The position numbers were made by a program, and so were the translations under genes. Under the pieces are notes generated by a model that made no database searches, was not told where the DNA came from, and worked only from the letters and a program-made list of their open reading frames with translations. Source: Siphonodentalium dalli (lineage: Eukaryota > Mollusca > Scaphopoda > Gadilida > Siphonodentaliidae). Taken from it: a DNA stretch of 64,000 bases. Below are positions 46,714-61,700 of the stretch, one piece after another. Every line of letters begins with the position of its first letter. Positions within the stretch are counted from its first letter, which is position 1. The stretch is from contig CP136062.1 of assembly GCA_032622095.1 (NCBI GenBank), positions 144,668,351 to 144,732,350 of the forward strand, given 5' to 3'.

Positions 46714-49700
46714 GTATGTATAAACGTATACCCAGTCTGCGGAGGGCATATATAAGTTATTTTAATATATAATATACGCTCGATTTGTTAAATTCCAGTC
46801 AAAACTGTAAGACATCTTCAACTGTAAATAGTTCACATACTTGTGTCGTTCTATCAATTTATCGTTTGGTAATCTGTTCAGCTAATGAATGGATGGGGAC
46901 CTGAATTACTCAAGATAGGGCCCCCTTTCCTGTTACCATATACAACTATTAAGTATACAATTTATGCCTAAAAAATGCTCATTGTTGGCAAGCGCGACAT
47001 TTCTTTAATCTATCATGGCATTTTGCAGGTAATATGTTCATATTTGACCGTAGCGAGGTGTTGCACAACAAACATCAAAAGCTACGTAAGCTAGTACAAG
47101 ACACCTCCATTTTTTTACATTTACAAAATTTTTGCTCGATCTCGAAACAGCAACAGCTGTTTTCTGGTTAATAACTGCATGCACAATCACACAATTAGCT
47201 CAATGTTGATTAAAATAGTATTATACACTGTGTCTATACGATTACAAATCTTTCGGATAGAGAGGTTCCGCCTGTAGCTTACAACATGTAGCTTGTAAGG
47301 TAAATGACAGCACATCATAGTGACAATGAATACAAGAGAACACAAACTAATATTATTTTGGAGAACACCTCGTTAGGTAGATTTCAAACAACACGCTGGA
47401 ACAACAAGGGCAACACCAAGCGTGGGCCAATGCCCACGACTGTACGCTCAATATTGGCTATATTTTGAGAGAAAATGAAGCAACAGTGAGGAATTTCTCT
47501 CAGTTCAACCCCGGTCATAACTCTAACAAAGAGCCATAACTCTGGAAAAAGAGTGATGACATAACCTGCACTACAAATGGCTAGGGACGAAGATCTCCAA
47601 AACCCGTAGTATGTGGATATCCTTTCCCACGACCTCTGCTATCACCATGCCAAGGACGATATCCAATAATAAACACATCCACGGCATAATGTTTGTTATT
47701 GACGCGTTTTACACTAAGTCCAGCAAAGGTCCTTAACTCTGGGAACAAATTGCGGAAGAAACATGCACTATGCAGAGATCCTTTCCACAACACTGGTCTA
47801 ACGGCATACCAAAGGACATCCAAATTGGACTATCGATACTTGAGCTGTTAGGTGAAATGTGTGTTATGGACGGACGGACAGAAGGACAAATCAATAAGAA
47901 CCCATTCCAATATACTTTTATAACTGAATGTTAGAATCCATTTAGTACAGAAAAAGTTAACCTATGAATTAAACCTATGAATGCATTTCAGCTGAAAAGG
48001 AAGAGAGTGAGATCCTGAGGATAAATTCAAATGCAGGTTAGTTTCTAGTTGATGTTTGTCATCAGTTACAGGTAGATCCTCTGTTTAATTATTTTTTTAA
48101 ATGATAACAACATACCTCTCATGTATGACCAGTAATATATTATCTTTTAATCAATAAATTAAGAGTTGGCGTGAACACGATACAAGCCTGAGTTTAGTGT
48201 GCTTGTCATTTGCAGAATACGGTCTCCAGAGGGTGAATTTAGTGGGCTAACATCATTAAATTCACCCTCTGGGAACCTCATTCTGTTTAGGCCTCATCTT
48301 CTCAGAAAAGTTTCTTTATTTTCAAATTTCTATAGAAATTGTTTTCATAGATTCTATTTCTTTTTTAGTTTAGTTTCTCTATATCCCCAAATTTGCGGAC
48401 GACACATTGCATAATAGAGGTTCCCAATGGGTGTAAATCGCAATATTTACCATTTGGGAACTTCTTCAATCTGAGTCTATGTTTCCCATAGCAGATGAGG
48501 CCATTCAGAATGAGGTCCCCATGGGTGAATTTGGTTATGCTAGCCCACTGTGCGGGTAGCATAACTAAATTCACCATATGGGGACCTCATTCTGCAAATG
48601 ACAGTCACACTAAACTCAGGATTGATACGATAGACTCAGTATCTGTATGAATCTGATTGTATGATAATTGACTGCTGCATGCTGTTATAACTACAATTAT
48701 GCTTTGAGAACGAATTATTTTGAGGAAATAAAATATAGTCTAACAATGGCTGATAGTGAGACAGAAAGGAAAGCGACTTACGCCAATGCCATCTGAATTT
48801 TCAGCTTCGGTGTTCCACGTGTTATCGAGTCACCCCTGCCTCTGAATCCCGAATACCAGTTGACGGAGGGGGTGAAAACTTAATGTCAGTTACAGAGAGG
48901 GGTGAATACTGAAATCCGGTTGAGAACATATGTGATGGAGGAGATAGATTTCACACTTAAATAGCATCTATTTTCATTACTTTTCTCAAAATTAATTTGT
49001 CAAACTGTGCCGAATTAAGAGAAAAAGTGATGTTAGCTATATATTAATGTTTGCCGACACTGTGATAACAGGAATCGGATTCGACGCGATTGCCACGTGA
49101 ATGCCTGTTACATGCAACATATAGCGCGTAGAACGAGACCCGAAAATGGGCTATAGAGGCAATTTCTAGCCATCAACTAGTTTAATATAAACATATCTAT
49201 TTTTCTAATGTAACGAATCATGGTTTAAAACACAAATAATTATTACAGAAAATTGTATTGGAGGACAAGAACTGGTATCACTTATAGGTATACTCCATGC
49301 ATTTGTGATTACACTGAACAATAAATAAAAAGCAAAGCTACATGGTAACCTAAAACAAGTTGAGCATATGTACAGATCACCGATCACCCTTCTCATCAAA
49401 TACCATAATATGTCGCTGTCAAAGTCGCGTACCATTTTTTTATTTGAATCCCGAATACCATTTAATGCAGGGTATGTATCCTAGTTTGAAAACCGTCTAA
49501 AAGCATAGAAAATTGGCTGAATCCCGCATTCCAAAAAAATTGGTGGCGATACATGTACCCTTATGATATATAATACAATTCTATGCGGTCCATGAATGTT
49601 ATAGCTCATGTCATTTATTTATTTTCAACGCGACATTTGCAGGTCCCGACGAGAGTGCATTGATCGTAGTTGCCAAATTGCTGAAGGACGATTTAGACAA

Positions 49701-52700
49701 GGTTTATAGATCACTCAAGAGGGCGGATATTAAATACGACTTCGTATTGTCAGGTTTGTGCATAATACTAATGTTGTCTGGTAATAGGTCTTTGTTCATA
49801 AATCTGGTGATAATCGTATAAGATTTACGTCTCTGAACTGAGATTCAGATTGCATTTCTACTACGATGCCGGTTTACCAAGATGGCGTAACAGATCGTTT
49901 CCAGATATGAATGCAGCCATTTATGTTGACATCTCCTACTATACTGAACAGAATATAACCAATAAAAGAATTAATATGAATCGAGAATGAGAGTTAAATA
50001 CACTCAGAAACACAAAGAACTACGCATACATGTATGTACCAGCCTGATAATTATAACGGAAATGATTAACAGGTTTAAGCCATTTACTCATTTTATTATA
50101 CTTACCATATTATTATATATCGTTCATAAGGTACATGTTGTATATTAGTGTATTTTGCACTCATCCCTGACTCAAATTCATTCATTTGTTCCATAGTTTC
50201 CACTGAAGAGAGTAGAAGATGGCGTATGGCTCGATTTAGGCAGAGTACCCCTTTAACTTAAAACCCGAAGATGGTATTTATGGATATATCAAATTTCATG
50301 TTTCGCCGATTGTAATGAACTTAATTTTAGCGAATAAATCTGAATGTTTTGTTTCACTGATGAAACAGCCTGGACTTATCTTCGAAATGTGAGGCTACAT
50401 ACATTATGTTCGACTTCAAACGGTCCAAACCAACCCAGGACAAGTATTTTATGTTTAAAACTTTATTTAAAATAAAAATAAAATATGAGAAACATGACAT
50501 CATATAGATCTTGTAGTTGTGGCTCAGTGTAACGGAATACACAGTATGCAATATGACATATGAACAATATATAGATATAGACCATAAGGTAGTTCAATAA
50601 ATTCACATGCAAACGGAATATAGAGTATAGTCTATGTCGCGATCAGCAGATATTTTTCATATTATTTAGGATTGGAACCAGAAAATCATATATCTGAATC
50701 TGAATTTGTTTCCATATTTAGCGATAACTTAATAAAGATCAAGTAATGTATTTGTGTTTTAAACTATGTATTTTACATTTCTAAGAAATTATAAAGAAAA
50801 CAATGTGAATATGCCAACCACTGTTTAATCTAAACATGCGACAACTCGCCCTGGACGATCGGGACAACCCGTCCTAAAATACGACCGGTACTGGTTGTCC
50901 ACAGGCTGGTGTCCCCGCTTCCCTTCCATGCAGCTACTAACGGCCAAATGACGCACGTGATCATCAGACTTTCTCGTCTATCCATACACGAACATGTCTG
51001 GCGATTACATGCATAATCTGATCGTTGGTAGCTCACAGCACTCGAAGTTTGAAGGACGTGATCTAAACCTTCCTATTATCATGCAGCATTCTTGGCGGAC
51101 GGATTGGAAGGGGCTGCGAAGTGGAGCGAAATCATAAAAGACATTAAAACTAATCATCCGGACACAATATACAGTAAGTATGGGAGATGTATACCATAAT
51201 TACAATGAAGTACATGACGAATTTAATAGACCGCATGCACTCACAGTGCATATATCTGCAAAAGTATATAAATCGGTATATCATCACCACAAAGAAAAGC
51301 ACGGAGATTTATATCAACTTTTGTCTTAAATCAATTATTGATTTAGTTCACCAATAATTAAAAATCGCTTGTTGAAACCATTATTATGTACAGCCGGTTT
51401 CACACATGTCCGTTGTGCCCATTATTAGAATATGTTTCTGGATCTTTCACACATGTCCTGAATTGACACGGACTTAAAATGGTCCTGATTTCAAGAAAGT
51501 AATGGATGGTTTTAGTGTGGGCTGTATGCTCTCAAATGCTATTGAGACTGGGGTATCAATATCATGGGAGGGCGCATGGTGATAATTTCTCATGATAGGC
51601 CTACATTCAGTAAATTAGTCCACGGGGAAACATATTGCTTTATGAAGTATGATAAAGTAGTCGTGTCTGAAAAGATCAGATGGCCAAATATTTGGGAGGG
51701 GTCGCCACTCGAAGTTATGCAATGTTGATTCATTGGTAATTTCACATACCTTAAACGGATGATAAGCCTTGTCTGACGACTCTAATTTGAAAAGAGAGAT
51801 TAACAAGAGGAACCCATATTACCAAAGAGCACTATAGTAATGCTCGTCCGTTATTGTGCAGAAATGGACATGAGTGAAAGGAAGAAATGGAACGTTTCTA
51901 ATAACGAATCCATAAACTGGAGAAAACTGTTAAAGCGAATTGTCAACAAACATCGCTAATCAAATTGTATGTTTGAATATTTTAGTCGAATTATGATTTT
52001 CAAAATATGTTTCAATGCCTTGACCTTGTCTACTGATTACCGTCAAATTTTGATTAAACGTTGGTATCTATGTTTCAAAACGTATGTGTTTCTTTTATAA
52101 TTGTGAGAATGTTCTGAGAGAGTTGTATACATAGTGTTGTGTTGTATGTCTGAGAGCAACTGCAAATTGAAAGTGACTTGGTGGGAGATAAGATTGTAAA
52201 ATTCCGAGACAGTGTTATGGGAAAGTGGTTTACTGAAGTAAGTGGAACTTGCGAGTTGTACGAGAGAGGACACGTGTCTGGAATTTAGTCGTTTTGATAT
52301 CTCCGCTGTCAGTCATGTCTGGTGTGGGCAGAAGAGCTACTAAGAGACAAAGGGATACTTCATACAGTAGCTGATGCCATCATCAAACAAAGATTCACCA
52401 CCCACTGAAGATTGAAAACATAAACAGATCAGAGGATATATCGCCATATATGAGGAAACAACCCAGTGCCTTATTATCAAAATATGAAGATGTCTTAGAA
52501 GACGTTCCTAGATGCTCACCATTAGCATAGCACAAAATCAGCCTAACAGAAGAGGAAACAATGATATCAAAACAGTACAGTATGCCTCAAACCTGTCATG
52601 ATGAACTTCAAACGGAATTCAAAATCATGCCGGACATCGGAATAATCGAGAGGTCCACTTCATCTTATGCCCACCAATCGTCACTAAGAAACCAGATAGA

Positions 52701-55700
52701 ATAATTAGAGTTTGCTGCGACTAACGACATAGGACGTTCAAATTTGATGCATGACCAGAGTCCAAACCGCGAGGTGTTCGTTTCCAATGTCAAGGAAATG
52801 GAGTACAAAATTCGACTTATCTAAAGGATTTTGACACAATCCAACGGCAGAGGAATGCAAGGAAGTGACGGCTATTACAACGCCGTTTGGACTATACCAC
52901 TTCCGGTTTATGTCGTTTGGATTTGTAAAATCACCTGCTACGTTCACTAAAAATGACGAGGAAACACTTCCAACTACATTGACGACGTCATTCTGCACAT
53001 AGGGTCACGAGAAGAACATGTATATATGATTGAGGAATTATTGAAGAGACTGTAAAACTACTTTCTAACAGCAAGACCAACAAAATGATGGATTAAATAC
53101 AGCAAGGTACAATTTCTGAGACACATGGTTGGACACGAAACAACCAAAATAAAATAGTTTGGAACATTCAGAAACTTTCTTTCTACCTGCATGGGAGCGT
53201 TGTCTACCCGAATAAGACCAATGATGTAAAGCCAAGACTAATGCGATGGGTGCTGTGTCTGCGATCTTACATCATCATCAGATCAAGAACATGTTCTGAC
53301 AATGTGTGGACAGACTACTGACGTGGTTTGGACATGAGGTCCTCGACCACATATGTGAAGTAAAATGGAATGCTTGAAGTGAGTTATGCCATTGAAATGA
53401 TTGACTGTTTGGGAGGATCATCAAGACATGTGTGATTAGCTTGTTTATTGAAACACAATTGTAATTTATTATAATCTTGGTGGGGAGGTTTCTCATAGAT
53501 GTTTTGGGTTAATTGTACAATGGTGAGAATGTTCAGAGAGAGTTGCATACATAGCGTTGTGATGTATGTTTGCTAACAAGATATAATTCTCCCTCTTTCT
53601 ATGCCCCGAACATTTCTGTGAGTCGACTGGAGTTTCTGTTCTGAAAATAGCCATACAACTGTCCTGAAGGATTGTAAGTATTATACCAGAACAAATCAAA
53701 ATACATGTAAAATCAATATTAATTAATAGAAGAGTTTTCGGACAGGTGACTTTGGTTTATATTTAGTATTTTATATCCTGGAGACTATACCATACTTGTT
53801 AGTTCGAGATAAACAACCATATTTAATCAGTGGAAGCATTGGCTTATCTTCTCGGCCAGGGTTTTGGGGGTCGAATATCCAATTTCAAAAGACAGTTTGG
53901 TCAGATTTTGACAGTCAAAGCGAAAAGAATACATGCATTACTTTGTACCTGTAATAACCTTACTTGTCACTGTAAAATGAGCTCAATATCCAATGAAGAT
54001 TTCGTGAATTGGAGATATGGATAATATGAACACTGTATATATAAGATAGCAGTCTCTTGTATTTACGATTCATGTCCAGGGTCACTACTGTATAACCTAT
54101 ACACGTTTGAGTACTACATGTCAAATGTGGCACAATTACAGTGGCACATGTGCATCCTTGTGGGATTATTATTAATATCAGTCTACCTTCACATAGTGTT
54201 AATATAAACGCCAGTATATAAACTTACATACCACTAGCATGTCTGTGTACTCTGTGATATTGTAATGGACACGAAATTTCGTAAAGTTCTGATGTATCTG
54301 TTTGCTTTCAGTGTGCGATCCTATACTGGGTGATAATGGAGTAAAGGTATGTTCTATAGGGGAATCGTACTCTGTCAAAACAACGTCAACTCGCGTTAAT
54401 TCGGGTATGCTCATAACAACGTTTACGTTGAAAACAACTATGCACGTTGAATAGTGGAAAATAAAATTAGGATAATCAAAACTATATAATTGATTCTTCT
54501 TAATTATTTAGAAAATGTTGCACAAAGACGTGTCATATAATGAACGTTTCGTACCAAGACGTATCAAACCCTCTGCATGGCGGGTTCTAGACGTCTCCTG
54601 CCATATTAGTTGGATGGTTTGAACCATACAATTCCTCACAACTCGCACACGACTGGTATGTTTATGTATACATGACAACGTGTCCATTCAAGTCATTATA
54701 TCAATATGCATCCCATAAGCTTATACATGTAGTTATTCAGAGTATAATATGTATTTACCGGATAATTCGGAAAATTATATTTCTTCAATCCAAAATATGC
54801 AGATGGCGGCTCCTTTTATAACATGCTTTGCATAGCATCATATTATGCGTACAAAGGGACACATAATAGTTGGCACTTATTACACCATATTTATGGAGGC
54901 ACGGACTCAGCGCGATGCCAATTCCAATGTGCTTGCTACCATATGCATGACAAAATTCTCTTATAATCTTAAATTATATGAATAAGCTATTTATCAAATG
55001 GCCGTGTATCGTTCCCAATGGCACATTGATACGTCACTCAACTCAGGTCAAACTTTAAAATCGGTCCCGACAGAGTTGACAGAGGGTCATACTGTCTATT
55101 GATTGAACCAACCGCGGTCATGTGCCAGTTTATTATGACCATTGCCCAGCAAGCAATATATCGCCCGATATAATATAGTCTTCAAACTATTTCCCTCCTG
55201 TTGATCTCACCATTGATGCTTTGATAGAATCGTATCTTATATAATAAAACAGATATTGACAATATTCGAGGGAATAGCGAGAGCTGTTTTCCATCGATTA
55301 TGTCTTCCGAACAGCGGCCTCGGTCAATAGTCAATTGTTCAAAAGACACCAACTCAGGGAAATAGTTCTTGCTATACCACTATATACTATACACTTTAGT
55401 GTCTCTATAATATTTGGTAGTATACACAACCTGGCCTGGAGAAGATACTCATAGAAGATATATTGCCACAAGCAGATTTAGCTTCGCCCAACGGCTACGA
55501 ATTGGGGTGAGTTATTAGTATAATTTGATTTGTAAATATCCATTGGTCAGATGGATCACACTGCGACACGCATCAAAATTACGATATCATCATATAGTTG
55601 TGCTGCAGTTGGGTGAAAATTGTCCGCCATAATTATGATTAAATTCAACGATATACATAGTATTTTATTTTTATGAGATAGTTTGACAGCTTGCTTAATG

Positions 55701-58700
55701 AATTACCTGCTGCATGGTTGCTCGGAATTTTACTCAGTCGTGGTAATCACCAATATCAGGGAACTAAGCTGATACACTAACAGTCAGAGTTAATTAATAA
55801 ACTCAATGCATGCGTATCTAAGTTTTCGAATAAATGCTCCAACAAATGCGCAAACCCACAGGACCCTGGGGAAAATTCCAGATGTTTGCTATACCAGTTT
55901 ACATGTGTCTGTGCGTAAACCTACCAAGTGGTATTTTATTTGAGAATGATAATTATATATAAGAACACGTCAACCGCCCTCAAGCCGCAACGAATTTGTG
56001 GGCCCATGACGACTCAGCAAAGCAGTGAGCGACATACCCAACCGTACAACAGTAATTGTAATACGACCCTGCCTAACTATGCTTAAAAGCCATGTCCTGA
56101 TTGGCCAGTGTCCCGAGTTACCATGGCTATCTCGTTCCAGTTTTGTGGTACAATTCTACTTTTTCCAATTGTACCACGAAAAAAATCGGTTTATTCAGAT
56201 CGCCGCACGCGACTTTTCCCTTCTTTTCTAACTCCCCGCAAACGGGGCATCAACGGAGTACACCGCACCCGTAACCCTTTGAATTATTTTGCTACATCTT
56301 GACAATCTTGCGAATTTTCTAGCGATTTTTCGCTTGAAACCAGTTTGGTTGCCAATGAATATGGTCCAAATGATGTTATTATATACTGATATATGTTACG
56401 ACCAAAGAAAGTTACTTAATAAGTATATTAAATGACAAAATAAATCCATGGGGCCGGGCTGTGCATTCGTCGATTCGAATCTCGATCATATTCGATATTT
56501 CGGAATCAAGTTGAAAATGAAAGCGCTTGTTCACCAGTACAGAAGGGGAATACGATTAGTTTAGTAAACTAGATCATTTAGATCGTTTTGTGTAAGGAAA
56601 ATGGTCCATAGTCGATGATAATATTCATGTTGTCCCAACAACGTTCAACACAGAAATGACAGCAATCGTATTTCCTGTACAATTTAAATGAAAGGCACGG
56701 GCGCCGCTGAAAACACATCGTTATTTAGCCAATCACAACGATTATTTACGCAAACAAATTACTAAAGTACTCCATGCAAAGAATCGAGTACGCCCAATAC
56801 GAATTACACCACGAAATGTTTTCTCACCTGAGACCGAAAAAGCGCAGTATTTCGTTGACTATTCAGTCGAATTGTGACCATAAACTTTCAGTCGTATTAC
56901 AAAAGAAATAAATACACGGTGTATCGGTGAGTATGGTCAAATTGTACCACAAAAAACTGATTGTAGGACTCCGCTACGCGTCGTCCTACAATCAGTTTTT
57001 TGTGGTACAACTTGACCATACACACCTCTACACCGTGTATTTATTTCTTAACTATATGTCGGACAATTGTTACCAAACTGCACAAAAGTACGGTCACACC
57101 TTAGCCGATACACCGAGCATTATACAAATGTTATACAAAATGAGAAAGAAGCTTCTATAATTGGAGGGGATATTGTGAAAGCAACGCTTTCTCTCAACAG
57201 AACGTACACCCAGCACGGTCTTAGTATTCAAGGAGCCGCATACCTAGTTCGCAACGCCCATTGGTTACGAACGGGGTGAGTTAAAGATTCACTGTCAGAT
57301 CCGACACCAAATTAGTCGGAATTTCCTTGGCCAAGAAAAAAAAGGAAAGAATTTTTTTTATAAACACCATCATTTGTATGACACATGCTTCAACGAAGAT
57401 AAAACAAACATTCATCAGTTTTACACAGAAAATGAATAATATCATAACTGAGAATGCTCTTATAATAATTGCTTGCGGAAACGAAAGCATGGGCAGTCTT
57501 TATTAGATGATCATTGGAATGTTTGCTAACCTTGGAAAAATTTAATCTTTATAAAGCGTTATGGTGTCAAATCGGATTGTGAACCTTTAAGTGTTATATG
57601 TGGGAGATGGATGTAAATTCTGTCATCATTTCATAGAGTCACTTAGTATTGTCCAGGTTAATGGAACTGAGCATGTTGATGTCAAGCTATTCATGTTACA
57701 CTAAACACTAACACCATTGAAGCATTTTCTCATGAAGATGTTGAGTTCAATCCGACAAACTGTCAGTCTGAGTTAAACCCAGATTAGTGAACTACTGGAG
57801 CTACGCGTTCGATTGTTTGAAACATATCCACAGCCCTCCTACTATATATAAATTATATAGGTTTCCCCGGCAATATTTACTCATTGCAGTCACCACGTAC
57901 ATTTTGTATTAAAATAGTTTTACGATTGACAGATATTTGCTTTCGGTTTCATTTTCGCAAACAACAAATTCGATGCTAATTGTTGAAATTCTTCGAATAC
58001 TTATATATATTTTCCTGACAAGGTATTATTAGTCAATTCGTGACTCTTTATAGACGCTTTTTAATGCCTATATAGTTGTCGGAATGTATATATAAATTTG
58101 AAAACTCTGTGAAATTAGCCATGTGACAGATAATGTATTACGATATTCTGAGATATATGGCGGGGTTTAATGGTCGCTGAAGGAATTCCGACAATCGCGT
58201 GATTGGCTGCATCTCAAGATCCGTAAGGCCGATTTAGCTTATATTTGGTATGGATGTTCCTTGTGTGACTGGGATTCAAATTTGTTCAAATTGGGTCACC
58301 GGAGCAGGGACATAAATCTTTCCCATGATAATATTTCTTTAAAAAGCTTCTTCTCATGACAATTGATCATAAAAGGTTTAGGATAAAGAATTTTGAACAT
58401 TTAACCATTTTGATTTAAAAAATAAACAACATTTTAAATTATATATATTTTTTAAATTGATTTTTTTCTTCAAATGTCATTAAATTAAATATATCCCTGG
58501 TTTGAAGTACTTCTTTCAAGTGATTTTGACAAGTACTGACTGTTGCAGTCTTCAGAATTCCAATCTTCTCAGTCTTTGCAGTCAGGTGCGCGACTCCACA
58601 GTCAATGACTGTCTTGTTAAAAGTATATTTGGTGTTAGAATGTAGCACAAATATCGATGTCGAATATTCTCTGTTAGCTTATTTCTGAGTCCCAGTTGTG

Positions 58701-61700
58701 AACAGTTCATTGGGGAACATGTCTCTATTCCGAAGGTTCGCTATTCCGAAGGTTCACTAATCCGAAGGTTCACTAATCCGAAGGTTCACTATTCCGAAGG
58801 TTCACTATTCCGAAGGTTCGCTATTCCGAAGGTTTTTGTTATTTTAAAAGTTAATTCTATATTCTAAAGTATTGAGAGGGTTCTTTAGTACGAAGACTCT
58901 TTTTATGAAGGAAATAACTTAAAACATTAAAAAAATAAATGTGATTTTTGTTTTCGTGGGTTTCCTTTGGCGAGTAAAACTACATATATGTCGTCTATCG
59001 GCTGAGGACTAAAACGACATATATGTCGTTTTAGGAAGTGTTATTTTACGTAGACATAACTTCAATAAATAATCTGATTTATAAATGATTTTTGATTAAT
59101 ATAATGTCCCAAATGCTAAAGGCGGACTATAACAGTGGGGCTCTTACGGTCAATCAATACTGGAGCGCTATAACTTACTGTATAGCAGAATACCGCTGAA
59201 TGGACCTAGGTAACTGCAATTCTGACTTTGTATTGATTTTAATGTTGATGTTTCTTTCAAGTACAGATTGCCAGTTCGGGTAGAATGCATCTCTAACTCG
59301 TAGTTTATTTCAGTCAAATGTTGTGTTTTCAACTTTCTATAATATTAAAATGATAAACTGATACTGTCTTCTTGCTATTAATAACCGACATCTGGGACAA
59401 ATTAGATATTAGATTGGGGTGTATAAATGTACGGGGGCGCAAATTTTGATTCATTTCTAGCTAAAAACTCCCATAATAGAAAACCTTCGGAATAGCGAAC
59501 CTTCGGAATGGTGAACCTTCGGATTAGTGAACCTTCGGATTAGTGAACCTTCGGATTAGTGAACCTTCGGAATAGCGAACCTTCGGAATAGAGAACCCTA
59601 CCCAGTTCATTGTGTTGCGTCGACCCACTTTTGTTGGTTGAAGCACCTGTGTTGTCTCCATTCGCGTACACACACTAATTACATGCACTAACCAATGTAT
59701 CATCATGCGCGGTGATATAGCTATCTGTGTCATTTAACTTTATCGATTGTATAGGTAATCATGTGTGCGTTATCACCCTATATATCTCAACAAGAAACAT
59801 GATCAACTTCCGTGTATTCAGGGATGTAATGAGGTATTCCACCACAAATAACGATCGCAACGTTCCTAATTTACATTTAAGGGTCCTGTGCGCAAAAGTT
59901 TCAGAAATTTCAGGCATGGACGTGCTAGCAATAATGGCCTTTAAAAATATAAATAAATTTCTTTGCAAATTAATTATTTCCAAGTCGAAAATGTGAAATT
60001 TCCATAGAATTTTGTCCGAGTTGCGATCGATTTTAATGACAACGGCTTAAAGATACTCAATCCCATTCGATGCTTCTCCATATAATCAGATTCCAACAAC
60101 AACATCACCAACATCAACAACAACTACAAAACGACAAAAAAAACCCCAAAAAAACAACAACAACAACACTTTTAGAAATGCCGCTTCAATTATGAGAATC
60201 GATTAATTGCCCAAAAATAATGCTAACCACTGTCAACTATAGTATAAAATTCCCCGAAATGTGTTATTTGTCAACATGTTGTTCCACGAAATTTGGTATT
60301 CATTTAACGCTTTATATATTGATAGTTGATAAGCTTCCGATTTTAACCAAATTGACTTGAAGAAAGATACCCAAAATTCTGACAACCTGCTAGTGGCTGG
60401 CGTGGTTATTATCTTATCTTTAGAACCTGCTGGTTTCGGGGGGAATAAAATAAATAACGACGCCAACAATCTGCATGAATTTTGGGGTATCTTTCTTCAA
60501 GTCAATTTTCTTAAAATTGGAAGGCTTATGAATTGTATCATTATACATTTAGAAGAAGAGACGTTTTACTTAAAAAAAACATTAGCAAACTCACGATGGT
60601 GTCTTTGTTTCCAAACTTCCGCCTCTTCAAAAATGTACTAATGCTGGTAATTTTCGCAAGACAAATTAGAAGCATTTTATAGGGATTTCCGAGCACCTGC
60701 GTGTGATCCGCAATGTTATATTAAATAAGCAAAATAGCATTTTCTACGAAGACGATTATTTTCACAATAGAACCCCACTCATGTTTACGTGGGAGCCCCA
60801 CGCGCAAGCATGTTCTCGGTTGGACAGTGCATGTGATAATCGTTTCCAGTTTTCGATTTCGTTTGTTTATTTTAAAATTTGGCGTTAGCATTCATATCCG
60901 TTAGCGTGGTGTTGGAGAAGGAATGAAGGTGTCTGGATAAGTTAATATCCAGGTGCTATGCCAACTAGCAACTAACATTCTACTAACAGCACCGAAAATC
61001 TCAAACAAATCGACTGAAAACATTGTCTGAACTACACTAAATTGTAAATATTTACTACTCGAATTGGGACGCTTCTATCGGCGGTAAACTAACGGAAACG
61101 ATTTCGCATTTAATATATAAGAATGACGATGTGTGTTTCAATTTAGATATATTTGTAAAAATAACTACTTTGAACAAGATTATTCTCTATTTCTATTTGA
61201 TCATCCTACCGGAGTGTTTCACATCACTTTGGTCAATTAGTAGGAAGTATTCCGAAATTGTATTATCTGTTCGTGTTAACATCTGTTTCTGCTTATAATT
61301 CCTGAACATCCATTCATATGAATAATATATCATTCCTATGTATACTGCCATAATTGAAAGGTAGAATCCATTGACTGCAGAAAGGGCTAAGCCGGTCCTG
61401 CGCATTACCTCCTGAATATCCGCCATGGAAACGAACGAAAGTCCGGAGAATCCCATTTCGCCCCCTTTGGGTTGGAATCTCCCAAATGGTACCTCAAGCC
61501 TTTGTAATGTGCAACATGGCTCCCGTGTGGTTGGAAATATGTTAACCGATGGACATTCCCGTCAAAATAGTTGACCAAAAGTAGGACAATGGTTGACTTT
61601 TGATCCAAAACAACACTGGTTAGAACAATCAAAACATCTTTAATCCTTTCTACACTAAATAGATTCTTCCAAATCAGTTATAAATGGATACATTGGAATT

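Noticed and set aside
54199-54414. Minus frame MSIPELTRVDVVL...
   Set aside because: It is antisense to the CDPILGDNG exon, which is supported by homology and splice sites.
61193-61632. Minus frames with a possible membrane helix (LSAVNGFYLSIMAVYIGMIY)
   Set aside because: No recognisable family, no second helix in frame, located in an intron of the opposite-strand gene; kept only as a note.
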